Source of the DNA: an uncultured Porphyromonadaceae bacterium
GTDB lineage: Bacteria > Bacteroidota > Bacteroidia > Bacteroidales > Muribaculaceae
DNA length: 64,000 nucleotides
NCBI GenBank assembly: GCA_900541835.1
Contig: UQLL01000001.1
Coordinates: 124,001 to 188,000 of the forward strand
Reading direction: 5' to 3'
The notes beneath the pieces are model-generated. The model saw only the letters and a list, made by a program, of their open reading frames with translations. It had not been told where the DNA came from and did no database searches. Position 1 is the first letter of the stretch. The number at the start of each line of letters is the position of its first letter. Shown here piece after piece: positions 23,557 through 32,464 of this stretch. Position numbers and translations under genes: made by a program.

Positions 23557-25392
23557 TTAGATGGCACCGGCATCGACGGGGTCTTCGGCAGGAGTGTCGT
23601 CCTTAATCGCTTTCTCGCGGATGAAGGAGACGCAGAAGGCTCCGATGGCCAGGGAGATGCCGGCAATAATCATCATCGCGTACTGCGGGGCAAGCTGACC
23701 TTCGGTGCTGAAAAGGCTCAGGAGCCAGCCGCCTACGAGGGCGCCGACAATCTGCGGGATGGTGATGGAGCAGTTGAACAGGCCCAGATAGGCGCCGATG
23801 TTGCCTCCGTGAAGAGAGTTGGTAAGGATGGTGAATGGCCAGGCGAGCATGGCGGCCCAGGCGCAGCCGATCAGCAGGAAGGGCACGAACAGCAGCCAAG
23901 GGTTGGTGATGAAGGCCACGCCGACGAAGCCGACGGCGCCGAGCACGAGGCTCAGGGCGTAGGAGAACTTGCGGCTGCCGATGCGGGGCAGCAGCATGGC
24001 CCATATCACGCTGCCCACGGCCTGGACAGCGAAGAGGATGCCGACCCAGTTGCCTGCCTCGTTGTATGGCTTGGACGAAGTGTTGAGGTCGATCTTGGTG
24101 GCAAAGGTGGCCTGGTGCGGGTCAGCGATCCGATAGTCGCTCCGGCCCTCGAGCACGAGCTTGCCTGTGGTCTTGTCTGTGGCCGCTATAGAGGCGGTGG
24201 TGAGGGTGAAGGGGCCGTCGAGCCGGCTCAGGTAGTCGCGTATGCAGACGAGCTGGCCGTCGGTGTCGACGGCCTTGCCATCAAGCATGAGGGGCTGGCC
24301 GTTGAGATCGAGTGGCTTGGAGAATGAAGCCTTGTCGATGCCCGCCTCGGTGGTCTGCATGGCGTGGCCGCTGACGAGCGTGTCGGTGCCGACGGCCACC
24401 GTGGAGGCGGGAAGGAACTTGTCGCCGACCTGCACTCCGGCGGCCATGAGGTGTCCCTTGGCTACGATGATGTCGTCGCCCACGAGCAGGAACTTGTCGC
24501 CGTATACCTGGTCGCCGACCTGCAGTCCGGTGATGGTCTGCACCTCGGGGGTGTGGAAGGCCTTGTGTGCCACGGTGCCGGTGGTGTAGGTCCACATGAA
24601 CAGGAAGGCGAACCAGCAGAAGAACTGCACGAGGCTGACGGTCCAGAAGGTCTTGGGTGCGTGCACGAGGAGCTTGACGAGGCTGGTCTTCTCCTTGGGC
24701 TTGCCGGCGGCGTCCTCGGCTATGTTGTTGTATTCATTGTAGAGCTGCGGGGGCCACTCCTTAATCTTGGCCATGGAGTAGACGACGCAGAGTATGAGTA
24801 CGGCGGCGCCTATGTAGAATGACCAGATGACAGACGGAGGCACTACGCCCTCGGGAGCAGTGGCCTTGATGCCGATCCAGGCCAGCAGGAATGGGAGCAC
24901 GAAGCCGACGATGGAGCCGGCGTTGCACAGGAAGCTCTGGATGGAGTATGCCTTGGCCTTCTGGCGCTCGTTGACCATGTCGCCGACAAGCATCTTGAAT
25001 GGCTGCATGGCCATGTTGATGCTGGTGTCGAGGAGCATGAGGGCGACGAGTCCCATGAGGATGGCGCCGGAGATGGTGAAGCCGAAGCTGCCGGCGTTGG
25101 GCAGCAGGCACATGACGATGACGGCGGTGACGGCGCCGACGATGAGGTAAGGCAGGCGGCGCCCGAAGCGGTTCCAGGTGTGGTCGCTGAGGGTGCCGAC
25201 TACGGGCTGCACGAGCAGCCCCATCAGAGGCGGCAGGATCCAGAAGTAGCTTAGGTCGTGCGGATCCGCGCCGATGGTGGCGAAGATGCGCGACACGTTG
25301 GCGCTCTGCAAGGCGTAGGCAATCTGTACGCCGAAGAATCCGAAGCTCAGATTCCACAGTTGCCAGAAGCCTAAATCGGGTTTGGTTCTCAT
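23557..25392 (-). CDS. MFS sugar transporter with large internal insert (maltose-transporter type)
   Basis: 611 residues, against about 450 for relatives. The N-terminal half (LGFWQLWNLSFGFFGVQIAY, GTLSDHTWNRFGRRLPY) matches the GPH/SLC45-like maltose and sucrose transporters of Bacteroidetes, 12 membrane helices expected. Between helices 7 and 8 an extra 160-170 residues (about 275-440) are hydrophilic and beta-rich, with repeated VGDK/VGDD/VGTD motifs. The transporter probably takes in maltose or other disaccharides with protons; the amylase at the window start would fit. The insert may bind sugar or interact with partners; unknown. Confidence 0.8.
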   Translation of the reverse strand: MRTKPDLGFWQLWNLSFGFFGVQIAYALQSANVSRIFATIGADPHDLSYFWILPPLMGLLVQPVVGTLSDHTWNRFGRRLPYLIVGAVTAVIVMCLLPNAGSFGFTISGAILMGLVALMLLDTSINMAMQPFKMLVGDMVNERQKAKAYSIQSFLCNAGSIVGFVLPFLLAWIGIKATAPEGVVPPSVIWSFYIGAAVLILCVVYSMAKIKEWPPQLYNEYNNIAEDAAGKPKEKTSLVKLLVHAPKTFWTVSLVQFFCWFAFLFMWTYTTGTVAHKAFHTPEVQTITGLQVGDQVYGDKFLLVGDDIIVAKGHLMAAGVQVGDKFLPASTVAVGTDTLVSGHAMQTTEAGIDKASFSKPLDLNGQPLMLDGKAVDTDGQLVCIRDYLSRLDGPFTLTTASIAATDKTTGKLVLEGRSDYRIADPHQATFATKIDLNTSSKPYNEAGNWVGILFAVQAVGSVIWAMLLPRIGSRKFSYALSLVLGAVGFVGVAFITNPWLLFVPFLLIGCAWAAMLAWPFTILTNSLHGGNIGAYLGLFNCSITIPQIVGALVGGWLLSLFSTEGQLAPQYAMMIIAGISLAIGAFCVSFIREKAIKDDTPAEDPVDAGAI

Positions 25393-25447
25393 GTAAGATT
25401 TCTTCAGTTAAGTTATTTTTACGCTGTAGTGGATTTCTTGATTAAGG

Positions 25448-26305
25448 TCAGCCATTGTCAGCTTCGACGAGAGAGTAAAGCCAGGCGATCTCGTCCTTCC
25501 ATATTTCGGGGTCGGTGGTCTCGAGGATGAGGGGTATGCCGTCGAGGCGCGTATCGTTCATGATGCGGCGAAAGACGTCGGTACCCATGAGGCCCTTGCC
25601 CAGGGAGGCGTGGCGGTCGACGCGCGAGGCGAGCTTGCGGGCCGAATCGTTGATGTGCATTCCGCGAAGGTAGCGGAGGCCGACAATGCGGTCGAAGTCG
25701 GCCCAGGTCCTTTCGTAGCCTTCCGCGGTGGCCAGGTCATAGCCGGCGCTGTAGGCGTGGGCGGTGTCGATGCATACGCCTATGCGGGATTTATCCTCCA
25801 CCTTGTCTATAATGTGTGCGAGGTGCTCGAACTCGTTGCCCATGTTGGAACCCATTCCGGCCGTGTTCTCCAGGATAGCCGTGACGCCATCCACCTGCTC
25901 CAGAACGAGGTTTATGCTTTCGGCAATCCGGTCGAGGCACTCTGTGGGGTCGTCGAAGCCGTTGAGGTGGGAGCCAGGGTGGAAGTTGACCATCTTCAGG
26001 CCGAGCGCAGCGCAGCGCCGCATCTCGCCGAGGAAGGATTCGCGGCTCTGGGAGAGCTTGGCCTGGTCGGGCGAGCCGAGGTTGATGAGGAAATTGCTGT
26101 GGGGCAGGATGACATCGGGGGTGTAGCCGTACTCCTCGCAGCGCCTGCGAAAAAGTGCCACCGTTTCAGGCTTGGGCATGGGCGACTTCCACCGCGACGA
26201 CCATCCGGTGAAGAGGGCGAAGGCCTTCGCCCCTATCTCGTGAGCACGCCGCGGGGCTTCCGCAACGCCTCCTTCTGTACTGACATGCGCTCCTATGTAT
26301 TTCAT
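25448..26305 (-). CDS. nfo: Endonuclease IV (AP endonuclease)
   Basis: 285 residues from ATG 26305 (MKYIGAHVSTEGG), the usual Nfo start; the longer frame would include its promoter. Zinc ligands and loops are visible: NFHPGSH, ILENTAGMG, CIDTAHAYSAGYD, HINDSA, DRHASLGKG, LETTDP. It nicks DNA 5' to abasic sites and some oxidised bases in base-excision repair. Divergent from the neighbouring methyltransferase gene. Confidence 0.94.
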   Translation of the reverse strand: MKYIGAHVSTEGGVAEAPRRAHEIGAKAFALFTGWSSRWKSPMPKPETVALFRRRCEEYGYTPDVILPHSNFLINLGSPDQAKLSQSRESFLGEMRRCAALGLKMVNFHPGSHLNGFDDPTECLDRIAESINLVLEQVDGVTAILENTAGMGSNMGNEFEHLAHIIDKVEDKSRIGVCIDTAHAYSAGYDLATAEGYERTWADFDRIVGLRYLRGMHINDSARKLASRVDRHASLGKGLMGTDVFRRIMNDTRLDGIPLILETTDPEIWKDEIAWLYSLVEADNG

Positions 26306-26332
26306 CACTTCTACCTGTATACTTTTAATGTG

Positions 26333-26340
26333 CAAATTTA
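26333..26340 (-). promoter_or_regulatory. -7 element TAAATTTG for nfo
   Basis: Minus-strand match to TAnnTTTG, 28 bases before the start codon; no clean -33 box. Confidence 0.5.
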
Positions 26341-26390
26341 ACTCTTTTCTTTTTAACGGCCTAAATTTCTGTAGGAAAAATTTGAACACC

Positions 26391-26421
26391 TTGCCGAAAC
26401 CGCAGGAAAAGAGTAATTTTG
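26391..26421 (+). promoter_or_regulatory. Promoter TTG-N20-TAATTTTG, leaderless arrangement
   Basis: TTG 26391-26393 and TAATTTTG 26414-26421, 20 bases apart. The ATG at 26426 begins only 5 bases after the -7 box, so the transcript should start at or next to the start codon. Confidence 0.75.
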
Positions 26422-26425
26422 CAAC

Positions 26426-27196
26426 ATGGAAAAGGTGGAAAAGTATCCGCGACTCTCAAAGACTATGGCCGGCCGACTGCATCAGCTTCGGCTCAAGAAG
26501 CACCGCGACGAGCGGGGAGTGTTCGTAGCCGAAGGCGGCAAGTGCGTGGGAGACACGCTCGGGCATTTCGAGCTGGTTAGCCTGGTGGCGACGGAAAAAT
26601 GGTTCTCCGGCCGTCCGCACGTGGACGGGGAGGTGTTCCTGGCCGGCTCCGACCAAATGCGGCAGGTCTCGTCGCTGAGCACTGCCCCGGAGGTGCTGGC
26701 CGTCTACCGCCGGCCGGAATATGAGCCGGACGAAAAGCTGGTGTCGACCGACCTGACGCTGCTGCTCGACGGGGTGCAGGATCCTGGCAACCTCGGCACG
26801 ATCGTCCGGCTGTGCGACTGGTTCGGAGTACGGCAGATCATAGCCTCTCCGGCCTGCGCGGACTTATATAACGCCAAAGCGGTACAAGCCACGATGGGCA
26901 GCATCAGCCGGGTGCGGGTCTTCTACCGGAACTTGGGCGAATTTGTGTCGGAACACCGGGAAGTGCCGGTGGCGGGACTGTTGCTCAACGGCGAGAATAT
27001 CTACTCCGCTACCCTGCCGAAGCCATGCCTGGTCGTGATGGGAAACGAGGGGCGGGGAATCACCGAGGAGATGCGACGCCTGCTGACTCTGCGGCTGCTG
27101 ATACCCTCCTATCCGGCGGGTGCGCCGACGGCCGAGAGCCTGAACGTGGCGATGGCCACGGCAATTACGCTCTCCGAGTTCCGCAGACGAGAGTGA
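26426..27196 (+). CDS. RNA 2'-O-methyltransferase, TrmH/SpoU family
   Basis: 256 residues. The SPOUT knot motifs are clear: motif 1 LDGVQDPGNLGTIVR, motif 2 VVMGNEGRGI, motif 3 ESLNVAMATAI. An N-terminal substrate-binding domain (residues 1-95) is of the RlmB/TrmH type. It methylates ribose of a tRNA or rRNA nucleotide with SAM; the target is not readable from sequence. Likely translated from a leaderless message. Confidence 0.9.
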   Translation: MEKVEKYPRLSKTMAGRLHQLRLKKHRDERGVFVAEGGKCVGDTLGHFELVSLVATEKWFSGRPHVDGEVFLAGSDQMRQVSSLSTAPEVLAVYRRPEYEPDEKLVSTDLTLLLDGVQDPGNLGTIVRLCDWFGVRQIIASPACADLYNAKAVQATMGSISRVRVFYRNLGEFVSEHREVPVAGLLLNGENIYSATLPKPCLVVMGNEGRGITEEMRRLLTLRLLIPSYPAGAPTAESLNVAMATAITLSEFRRRE

Positions 27197-27202
27197 CGCG
27201 CC

Positions 27203-27233
27203 GCGCTAAAGCGGGCGCCAAATGCTAAATAAA
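27203..27233. repeat. GCGCTnAAGCGGGCGCC repeat, copy 1
   Basis: Begins GCGCTAAAGCGGGCGCC and ends in a GCTAAATAAA tail. Copies with small changes lie at 32407-32437 and, more diverged, 57002-57032. It sits between convergent genes and can form a GC-rich hairpin. Confidence 0.55.
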
Positions 27234-27267
27234 TGGCTTTTTGACGGTAAAACGAGGCTACGCCACC

Positions 27268-28389
27268 TCAGGAGGGGAGGGCGAGCATGGGGATGTCGCG
27301 CTCGAAAAGGATGCGGTGCGCCACTGAGGGGTTGAATATGCGCTGGAAGATGTTGCGGCGCCGGTTGGGCACCACCAGCAGCTGGATGCCGTGTTGTGTC
27401 ATGGCCTGCTCGAACTGCTCGCGGAAGCCGTTGAGGCCTATGGGTAGGGCCTTGAAAGTGGACGTCGGGTAATTCTCGGCGAAGTAGTCCGCCAGGCCCT
27501 CGATCTTGTTCTTGAGCGACGTCACGCGCGGATTGACGGCGACGAGGAAGATCTCGGCGTCCTCGGGATAGGAGAACATGCGCTGGAAGGTGTCCATGGC
27601 GAGTATGTCCTGCTGGTCGAGGTTGCAGAAAAAGACCACCTTGTTGATGGCGCGTATGGCGGGCATGGTGTGGTGCTCGGGGACGATGAACATCGGCACG
27701 CGGCAGGAGTCGAGTACTTCGGCGGTGACGCTGCCTATGAGCTCGCGGTTGCGGCGTGAGGCGCCGCGGGTGGCCATGACGATGAATGACGGAGGTGTCT
27801 TGCGGCTGTATTGCAGGATGACTTCCTCGGGGACGCCCTCGCGCAGCTCGGCGGTGAAGTCGAGCTTTGGCAATGTGCCGTCGAGAATGCGGCGCCGTAT
27901 GGCACCCTTGAGACGGTCGAGTTCCAGGGTTGCCTGCTGTTCCAGGTCCATGTCCATCTTGGTGTTGTCGAGCTGTTCGGCGCTGTCGATGCCCGAGTCG
28001 GGGGCTATCTGTCCCTGGAAGTAGGGCGTCACGTACGCGTGCAGCAACACCGGGGTGAGGTGGAGCCTGGCGGCCAGGTCGAAGCCGACCTCCACGGCCA
28101 GGCGGCTGTGGTCGGAAAAGTCGACGGGGATGAGCAGAATGGGTCTCATACCCGCCAGGCGTGCCGAGAGGGCAACAAGTTCGCGGTCGGCTTCGGTCTC
28201 TACGATGCGCAGGGCGCGTGCCAGGTCGGAGATGGCGATGCACACGCGAACGCCAGGCTCGGGCCCGGAGTGGCCCTCCCGGACCGGACGCAGCTCGCTC
28301 GCCACGCCTTCAGCCTTGAGGCGCACCTGCAGTTCGATGGCACGGCGGTAGGTGTGGATGGCGAGTGTGACCGTAGTGTCGTTGCTCAT
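27268..28389 (-). CDS. Universal stress protein, two UspA-like domains
   Basis: 373 residues from ATG 28389 (MSNDTTVTLAIHTY). An N-terminal segment of about 80 residues precedes a first Usp domain (ILLIPVDFSDHSRLAVEVG to FIVPEHH, about 85-245) with the nucleotide-binding-like G-x2-G-x9-S pattern near ATRGASRRNRELIGSVTAEV; a second, weaker Usp domain (KVVFFCNLDQQD to PMLALPS) follows. Cytoplasmic; Usp proteins bind ATP or act as stress signals. Function here is unknown. Two word-repeat arms lie upstream of it. Confidence 0.78.
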   Translation of the reverse strand: MSNDTTVTLAIHTYRRAIELQVRLKAEGVASELRPVREGHSGPEPGVRVCIAISDLARALRIVETEADRELVALSARLAGMRPILLIPVDFSDHSRLAVEVGFDLAARLHLTPVLLHAYVTPYFQGQIAPDSGIDSAEQLDNTKMDMDLEQQATLELDRLKGAIRRRILDGTLPKLDFTAELREGVPEEVILQYSRKTPPSFIVMATRGASRRNRELIGSVTAEVLDSCRVPMFIVPEHHTMPAIRAINKVVFFCNLDQQDILAMDTFQRMFSYPEDAEIFLVAVNPRVTSLKNKIEGLADYFAENYPTSTFKALPIGLNGFREQFEQAMTQHGIQLLVVPNRRRNIFQRIFNPSVAHRILFERDIPMLALPS

Positions 28390-28407
28390 GTTCTTCAATG
28401 AACAGTT

Positions 28408-28473
28408 AACAATGAACAATGAACAATAATTTGTCGCCGACGGGCGTCGCTGTATTGTTCATTGTTCATTGTT
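28408..28473. repeat. AATGAAC-iterated inverted repeat
   Basis: Left arm 28408-28428 and right arm 28453-28473 are perfect 21-base complements, each made of three AACAATG-type words. It lies between two minus-strand genes. Repeats of this word are familiar from intergenic regions of Bacteroidales. Confidence 0.8.
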
Positions 28474-28488
28474 CATTCAAGAGAGTTA

Positions 28489-28752
28489 TTACTCTTCCTC
28501 CTTCTTGTTCTCGTTGAGAATGTCCATGGCCATATCGTAGATAGTGCTGTCGTCAAGCACTACGAGGCCGCCGTCGGGACCCTGTTCGATGTGAACGCCC
28601 TGTGAGTTGCCGAACTGGTAGTTCTCGCCACCGAAGTAGTTGCGGACCGTCTGTACGGTGCAGTTCAGCTGGTCGGCGATGCGGTGCATGGACCCGTCGG
28701 GGAGAGAGTCTTTGAGGCGACGGAGCTCGTTGAATGTGATCGTTATGCTCAT
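28489..28752 (-). CDS. Small helix-turn-helix protein conserved in Bacteroidales
   Basis: 87 residues from ATG 28752 (MSITITFNELRRLKD). A helix-turn-helix is visible about residues 22-43 (MHRIADQLNCTVQTVRNYFG), followed by a short acidic domain ending in EEE. Probably DNA-binding; no target is known to me. The open frame upstream of the ATG is not protein-like. Confidence 0.65.
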   Translation of the reverse strand: MSITITFNELRRLKDSLPDGSMHRIADQLNCTVQTVRNYFGGENYQFGNSQGVHIEQGPDGGLVVLDDSTIYDMAMDILNENKKEEE

Positions 28753-28953
28753 GGTCTCTATTTTTAGGTTACATTGGTTTTGGTTTTGGATTAGCGAATT
28801 TAGGCATTTTTCATATAACAACAAAATTTTCAGGCGGAAAAGTTCTATCACACGACGCCGACATGTTCCCGGCATCATCTCCAAGCCATTGCTATACAAA
28901 CACTTATGACGAAATTATGCTATACAACATATTTCCGCCCGTATCACCCACGG

Positions 28954-28984
28954 TTGCACGGCACACATTAATTGATTAATTTTG
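28954..28984 (+). promoter_or_regulatory. Promoter TTG-N20-TAATTTTG of the dxs-trk operon
   Basis: TTG 28954-28956 and TAATTTTG 28977-28984, 20 bases apart. The ATG at 28990 is only 6 bases further, so again a leaderless or near-leaderless message. Confidence 0.78.
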
Positions 28985-28989
28985 CAGTT

Positions 28990-29181
28990 ATGAAAATGCG
29001 GCATTACCTGATACTGGCCCTGCTGACTTTGCTGTGGGTGTGGCTCTCGGCCTTCCTGCTGATACGCGGCGGGGTCAACCTCAAGAACCTGCTGGTGGCG
29101 GCGGCGGCGGGCTGGATGATCATCTACCCTGTGCTGAGACGGTTCAGAGCCGCAGACCAAGACCATGGAAAAACCTGCTGA
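28990..29181 (+). CDS. Small membrane protein
   Basis: 63 residues from ATG 28990, placed just after its promoter. Two hydrophobic segments (about 5-24 and 34-50) separated by IRGGVNLKN, then a basic tail: a two-helix inner-membrane protein. It overlaps the dxs start by 17 bases, so expression is likely coupled. No family known to me. Confidence 0.6.
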   Translation: MKMRHYLILALLTLLWVWLSAFLLIRGGVNLKNLLVAAAAGWMIIYPVLRRFRAADQDHGKTC

Positions 29182-31063
29182 AGAATTAACCGACATACCT
29201 TATATCGACACGCCGGAGGAGCTGCGGAGGCTGGCGCCGGAGCAGCTGCCGGCCGTGTGCGCCGACATCCGCCGATGCATCATCGACAACCTCTCGGCCA
29301 CGCCGGGGCACTTTGCCTCGTCGATGGGCGCCGTGGAGATTGCCGTGGCCCTGCACTATGTGCTCGACACGCCGCTCGACAAGATTGTGTGGGACGTCGG
29401 CCACCAGGCATATGCGCACAAGATCCTGACCGGGCGGCGCAAGAACTTCCCCACCCTTCGCCAGGAAGGCGGACTGAGCGGCTTCCCGAGCCCCAAGGAG
29501 AGTCCGTACGACGTCTTCACGGCAGGCCACGCCTCCAACTCCATCTCCGCCGCCCTGGGCATGGCCATCGCCGAGATGAGCAAGCCCCGGGAGGAGCGGC
29601 ACCGCACCGCAGCCGTCATCGGCGACGCCTCCATCAGCGGCGGACTCGCCTTCGAGGGCCTCAACAACGCCTCCCAGAGCCGCAACAACCTGCTCATCAT
29701 CCTCAACGACAACGACATGAGCATCGACCCGCCCACGGGTGCGTTGCACCGCTATCTGTCGCGCATACACACCTCGAGGAAGTACAACGACATACGCGAC
29801 CGGGCCTACCGCCGCTTCCGCCGCCTGGGCTGGATCACCGACCGAGGCAAGGGCATGATCATCCGCTTCAACAACAGCGTCAAGGCACTCTTGAGCGGCA
29901 ACCAAAACATATTCGAGGGACTGAACATCCGATATTTCGGACCCATCGACGGACACGACGTGCAGGGGCTGGTGGAAACGCTCAACAAGATCAAGGACAT
30001 GGAGGGCCCGCGCATCCTGCACCTCAAGACTGTCAAGGGCAAGGGCTTCGAGGAGGCGGAGAAGAACCCGAGCCTATGGCATGCGCCGGGTCGTTTCGAC
30101 CCCGTCACCGGCGAGCGTCCCACCTCAAAGCCTGGCGCAGAGAAGTGGCAGACAGTGATGGGGCGCGAGCTGGTGGCGATGGCCAAGGCCGACGACCGCG
30201 TGATGGGAGTCACTGCCGCCATGCCCTCCGGCACCTCCATGGACATGCTGCTAAGGGAAATGCCCGACCGGGCATTCGACGTCGGCATCTCCGAGGGACA
30301 CGCCGTGACCTTCGCCGGAGGCATGGCACAGGCCGGCAAGCGCCCGTTCGTGGCAATATACTCCTCGTTCCTGCAGCGTGCGTACGACAATATCATCAAC
30401 GACGTCTCCATCCAGGGACTGCCTGTGACGTTCCTCATCGACCGCGCCGGGGTGGTCGGGGCCGACGGCGTAACGCATCACGGACTCTTCGACCTGGCCT
30501 ACCTGCGCATAATCCCCGGCATGCAGGTGGCCTCGCCAGTGACGGAATACGACCTCCGCTGCCTGATGCGCACGGCCCTGCACCAGGATGGACCCATGGC
30601 CATCCGCTATCCCCGTGGCTCCGGCAGCGGGCCCGAGTGGGAACGCACTCCCGAGCCGCTGCCTGTCGGCAAGGGTCGCGAGCTGCTATCCGCTCCCGAC
30701 GCCGAGATAGCCATAGCCACCATAGGCCCTGCCGGGCTGGATGCCGAGGAGGCGGCCAGGGAAGCAGGCGACGTGGCCGTCTACGACATGCTCTGGCTCA
30801 AGCCGCTCGACACGGAGCTGCTCGACCTCATCGCCTCCCGCCACAGGCACCTGATAACGGTCGAAGACGGCGCCCGCAACGGCGGCCTCGGCTCCTCCAT
30901 CGCCGAATACTACGCCGACAAGGAGTGCGCCACTCCCCTCCTCCACCGCCTCGGCGCCCCCGACGCCTGGATACATCACGGCGAAGTGGAATCCCTCAAA
31001 CACAAGGCCGGTTACGCCCTGGAGGACATCAAGAACCAAATCGCCAAACTGAAGACGAAATGA
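29165..31063 (+). CDS. dxs: 1-deoxy-D-xylulose-5-phosphate synthase
   Basis: 632 residues, standard length. TPP-binding motif near residue 152 (GDASISGGLAFEGLNNAS, ending LNDNDMSI), the transketolase central domain (VGISEGHAVTFAGGMA; YSSFLQRAYDNIINDV; DRAGVVGADG) and C-terminal domain. It condenses pyruvate and glyceraldehyde 3-phosphate to DXP, first step of the MEP isoprenoid pathway; a polyprenyl synthase gene lies at 61.5 kb. The stop overlaps the trkA start (ATGA). Confidence 0.95.
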   Translation: MEKPAEELTDIPYIDTPEELRRLAPEQLPAVCADIRRCIIDNLSATPGHFASSMGAVEIAVALHYVLDTPLDKIVWDVGHQAYAHKILTGRRKNFPTLRQEGGLSGFPSPKESPYDVFTAGHASNSISAALGMAIAEMSKPREERHRTAAVIGDASISGGLAFEGLNNASQSRNNLLIILNDNDMSIDPPTGALHRYLSRIHTSRKYNDIRDRAYRRFRRLGWITDRGKGMIIRFNNSVKALLSGNQNIFEGLNIRYFGPIDGHDVQGLVETLNKIKDMEGPRILHLKTVKGKGFEEAEKNPSLWHAPGRFDPVTGERPTSKPGAEKWQTVMGRELVAMAKADDRVMGVTAAMPSGTSMDMLLREMPDRAFDVGISEGHAVTFAGGMAQAGKRPFVAIYSSFLQRAYDNIINDVSIQGLPVTFLIDRAGVVGADGVTHHGLFDLAYLRIIPGMQVASPVTEYDLRCLMRTALHQDGPMAIRYPRGSGSGPEWERTPEPLPVGKGRELLSAPDAEIAIATIGPAGLDAEEAAREAGDVAVYDMLWLKPLDTELLDLIASRHRHLITVEDGARNGGLGSSIAEYYADKECATPLLHRLGAPDAWIHHGEVESLKHKAGYALEDIKNQIAKLKTK

Positions 31064-32394
31064 GGATAGTGATAGCAGGCGCCGGCGAGGTCGGCACATA
31101 CCTGGCCAAAATGCTCAGCCACGAGGAGCAGGACGTCATCCTGCTCGACACCAACCAGCACGCCCTCGACAACATCGACTCCAACTACAACGTCATGACG
31201 GTGAACGGGTCGCCGACCTCGATTGACACCCTGCGCGACGTGGGCATCAAGGACACAAACCTCTTCATCTCCGTCACGCCCTACGAGAGCCGCAACCTCA
31301 CGGCCTGCGGCATGGCGCACCAGCTCGGCGTGGGAAAGACCGTGGCCCGCATCGACAAGTTCGAATACCTGCTTCCACACAACAGCCGGCTGCTGCGCAA
31401 CATGGGCGTCGACCACCTCATATACCCGGAGAACCTGGGCGCCAACGAGATTGAGCAGAGCATGGAACACAACTGGGCACGCTACTGGGGCGAGCTCAAC
31501 GACGGGCGTCTGCTGCTGATCGGAGTAAAAGTGCGCGAGGGAGCGCAGATCGTGGACTGCGAGATCAAGGCCCTGCCGGTAACCACCCACAACTTCCACA
31601 TCGTCGCCATCCGCCACGGACAGGAGACCATCATTCCCACCGGCTCCGACATCATCCGCGCCGACGACATCGTCTACTTCATCACCACGCAGGGCCACGA
31701 GGGCGAAATCCGTGACCTCTGCGGCAAGGTCGAGCGCACCATCAAGTCCATCATCATCATGGGTGCCAGCGACATAGCTCTCCGATTCTCGCTCCAGCAC
31801 CACGACGACTACAACATAAAAATCATCGACGACGACGAGGACCGTTGTCAATGGGTGGCCGAGCTGCTGCCCGACTGCCAGATAGTGCATGGCGACGCCC
31901 GCAGCGTGGACGTGCTGGTGGAGAACAACATCTACCGCTACGATGCCTTCCTGGCCCTCACGGACCGCAGCGAGAGCAATATCCTCAGCTGCCTGATAGC
32001 CAAGGAGTTCAACGTCATGCGCACGGTGGCCGACGTGGAGAACCTGCAGTTCATCTCGCAGGCCGAGAAGCTCGGCATCGGCACCATCATCAACAAGAAG
32101 CTCCTGGCCTCCAGCCGCATCTACAAGATATTGCTCGACGCCGACACCGACAACGCCAAGTGCCTGTCGCTGGCCAACGCCGAGGTGGCCGAGATTACCG
32201 TGCGCAAGGGGGCTAAGATTACCCACGGGCCGGTGCGCAAGCTGCATCTGCCATATGGCATGACGTTAGGCGCCTACACCCGCGACGGCAAGTGCGCACT
32301 CGTGGACGGCAACACAGAGATACAGGCGGGCGACCAGGTGGTAGTGTTCTGCCTCACCGGTTCGCTGACGAAAATCGAGAAGCTGTTCACTTGA
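31060..32394 (+). CDS. trkA: Trk potassium uptake protein TrkA
   Basis: 444 residues from ATG 31060, overlapping the dxs stop. Two RCK halves, each with an NAD-binding Rossmann motif: GAGEVGTYLAKML at the start and IIIMGASDIALRF near residue 230, each followed by an RCK_C domain. A peripheral cytoplasmic regulator binding NAD(H)/ATP that gates TrkH, encoded 70 bases downstream. Confidence 0.95.
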   Translation: MRIVIAGAGEVGTYLAKMLSHEEQDVILLDTNQHALDNIDSNYNVMTVNGSPTSIDTLRDVGIKDTNLFISVTPYESRNLTACGMAHQLGVGKTVARIDKFEYLLPHNSRLLRNMGVDHLIYPENLGANEIEQSMEHNWARYWGELNDGRLLLIGVKVREGAQIVDCEIKALPVTTHNFHIVAIRHGQETIIPTGSDIIRADDIVYFITTQGHEGEIRDLCGKVERTIKSIIIMGASDIALRFSLQHHDDYNIKIIDDDEDRCQWVAELLPDCQIVHGDARSVDVLVENNIYRYDAFLALTDRSESNILSCLIAKEFNVMRTVADVENLQFISQAEKLGIGTIINKKLLASSRIYKILLDADTDNAKCLSLANAEVAEITVRKGAKITHGPVRKLHLPYGMTLGAYTRDGKCALVDGNTEIQAGDQVVVFCLTGSLTKIEKLFT

Positions 32395-32406
32395 TACACC
32401 TGCCAC

Positions 32407-32437
32407 GCGCTGAAGCGGGCGCCAAAGCTAAAGAAAA
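32407..32437. repeat. GCGCTnAAGCGGGCGCC repeat, copy 2
   Basis: Begins GCGCTGAAGCGGGCGCC and ends in a GCTAAAGAAAA tail, in the gap between trkA and trkH; related to 27203-27233. Confidence 0.55.
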
Positions 32438-32464
32438 ACCAACGACTGCCGAGCAGGAGTCCGA

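Noticed and set aside
29257..31059. Long plus-strand extension upstream of trkA
   Set aside because: It overlaps dxs in another frame and is Arg/Pro/His-rich; trkA itself starts at 31060.
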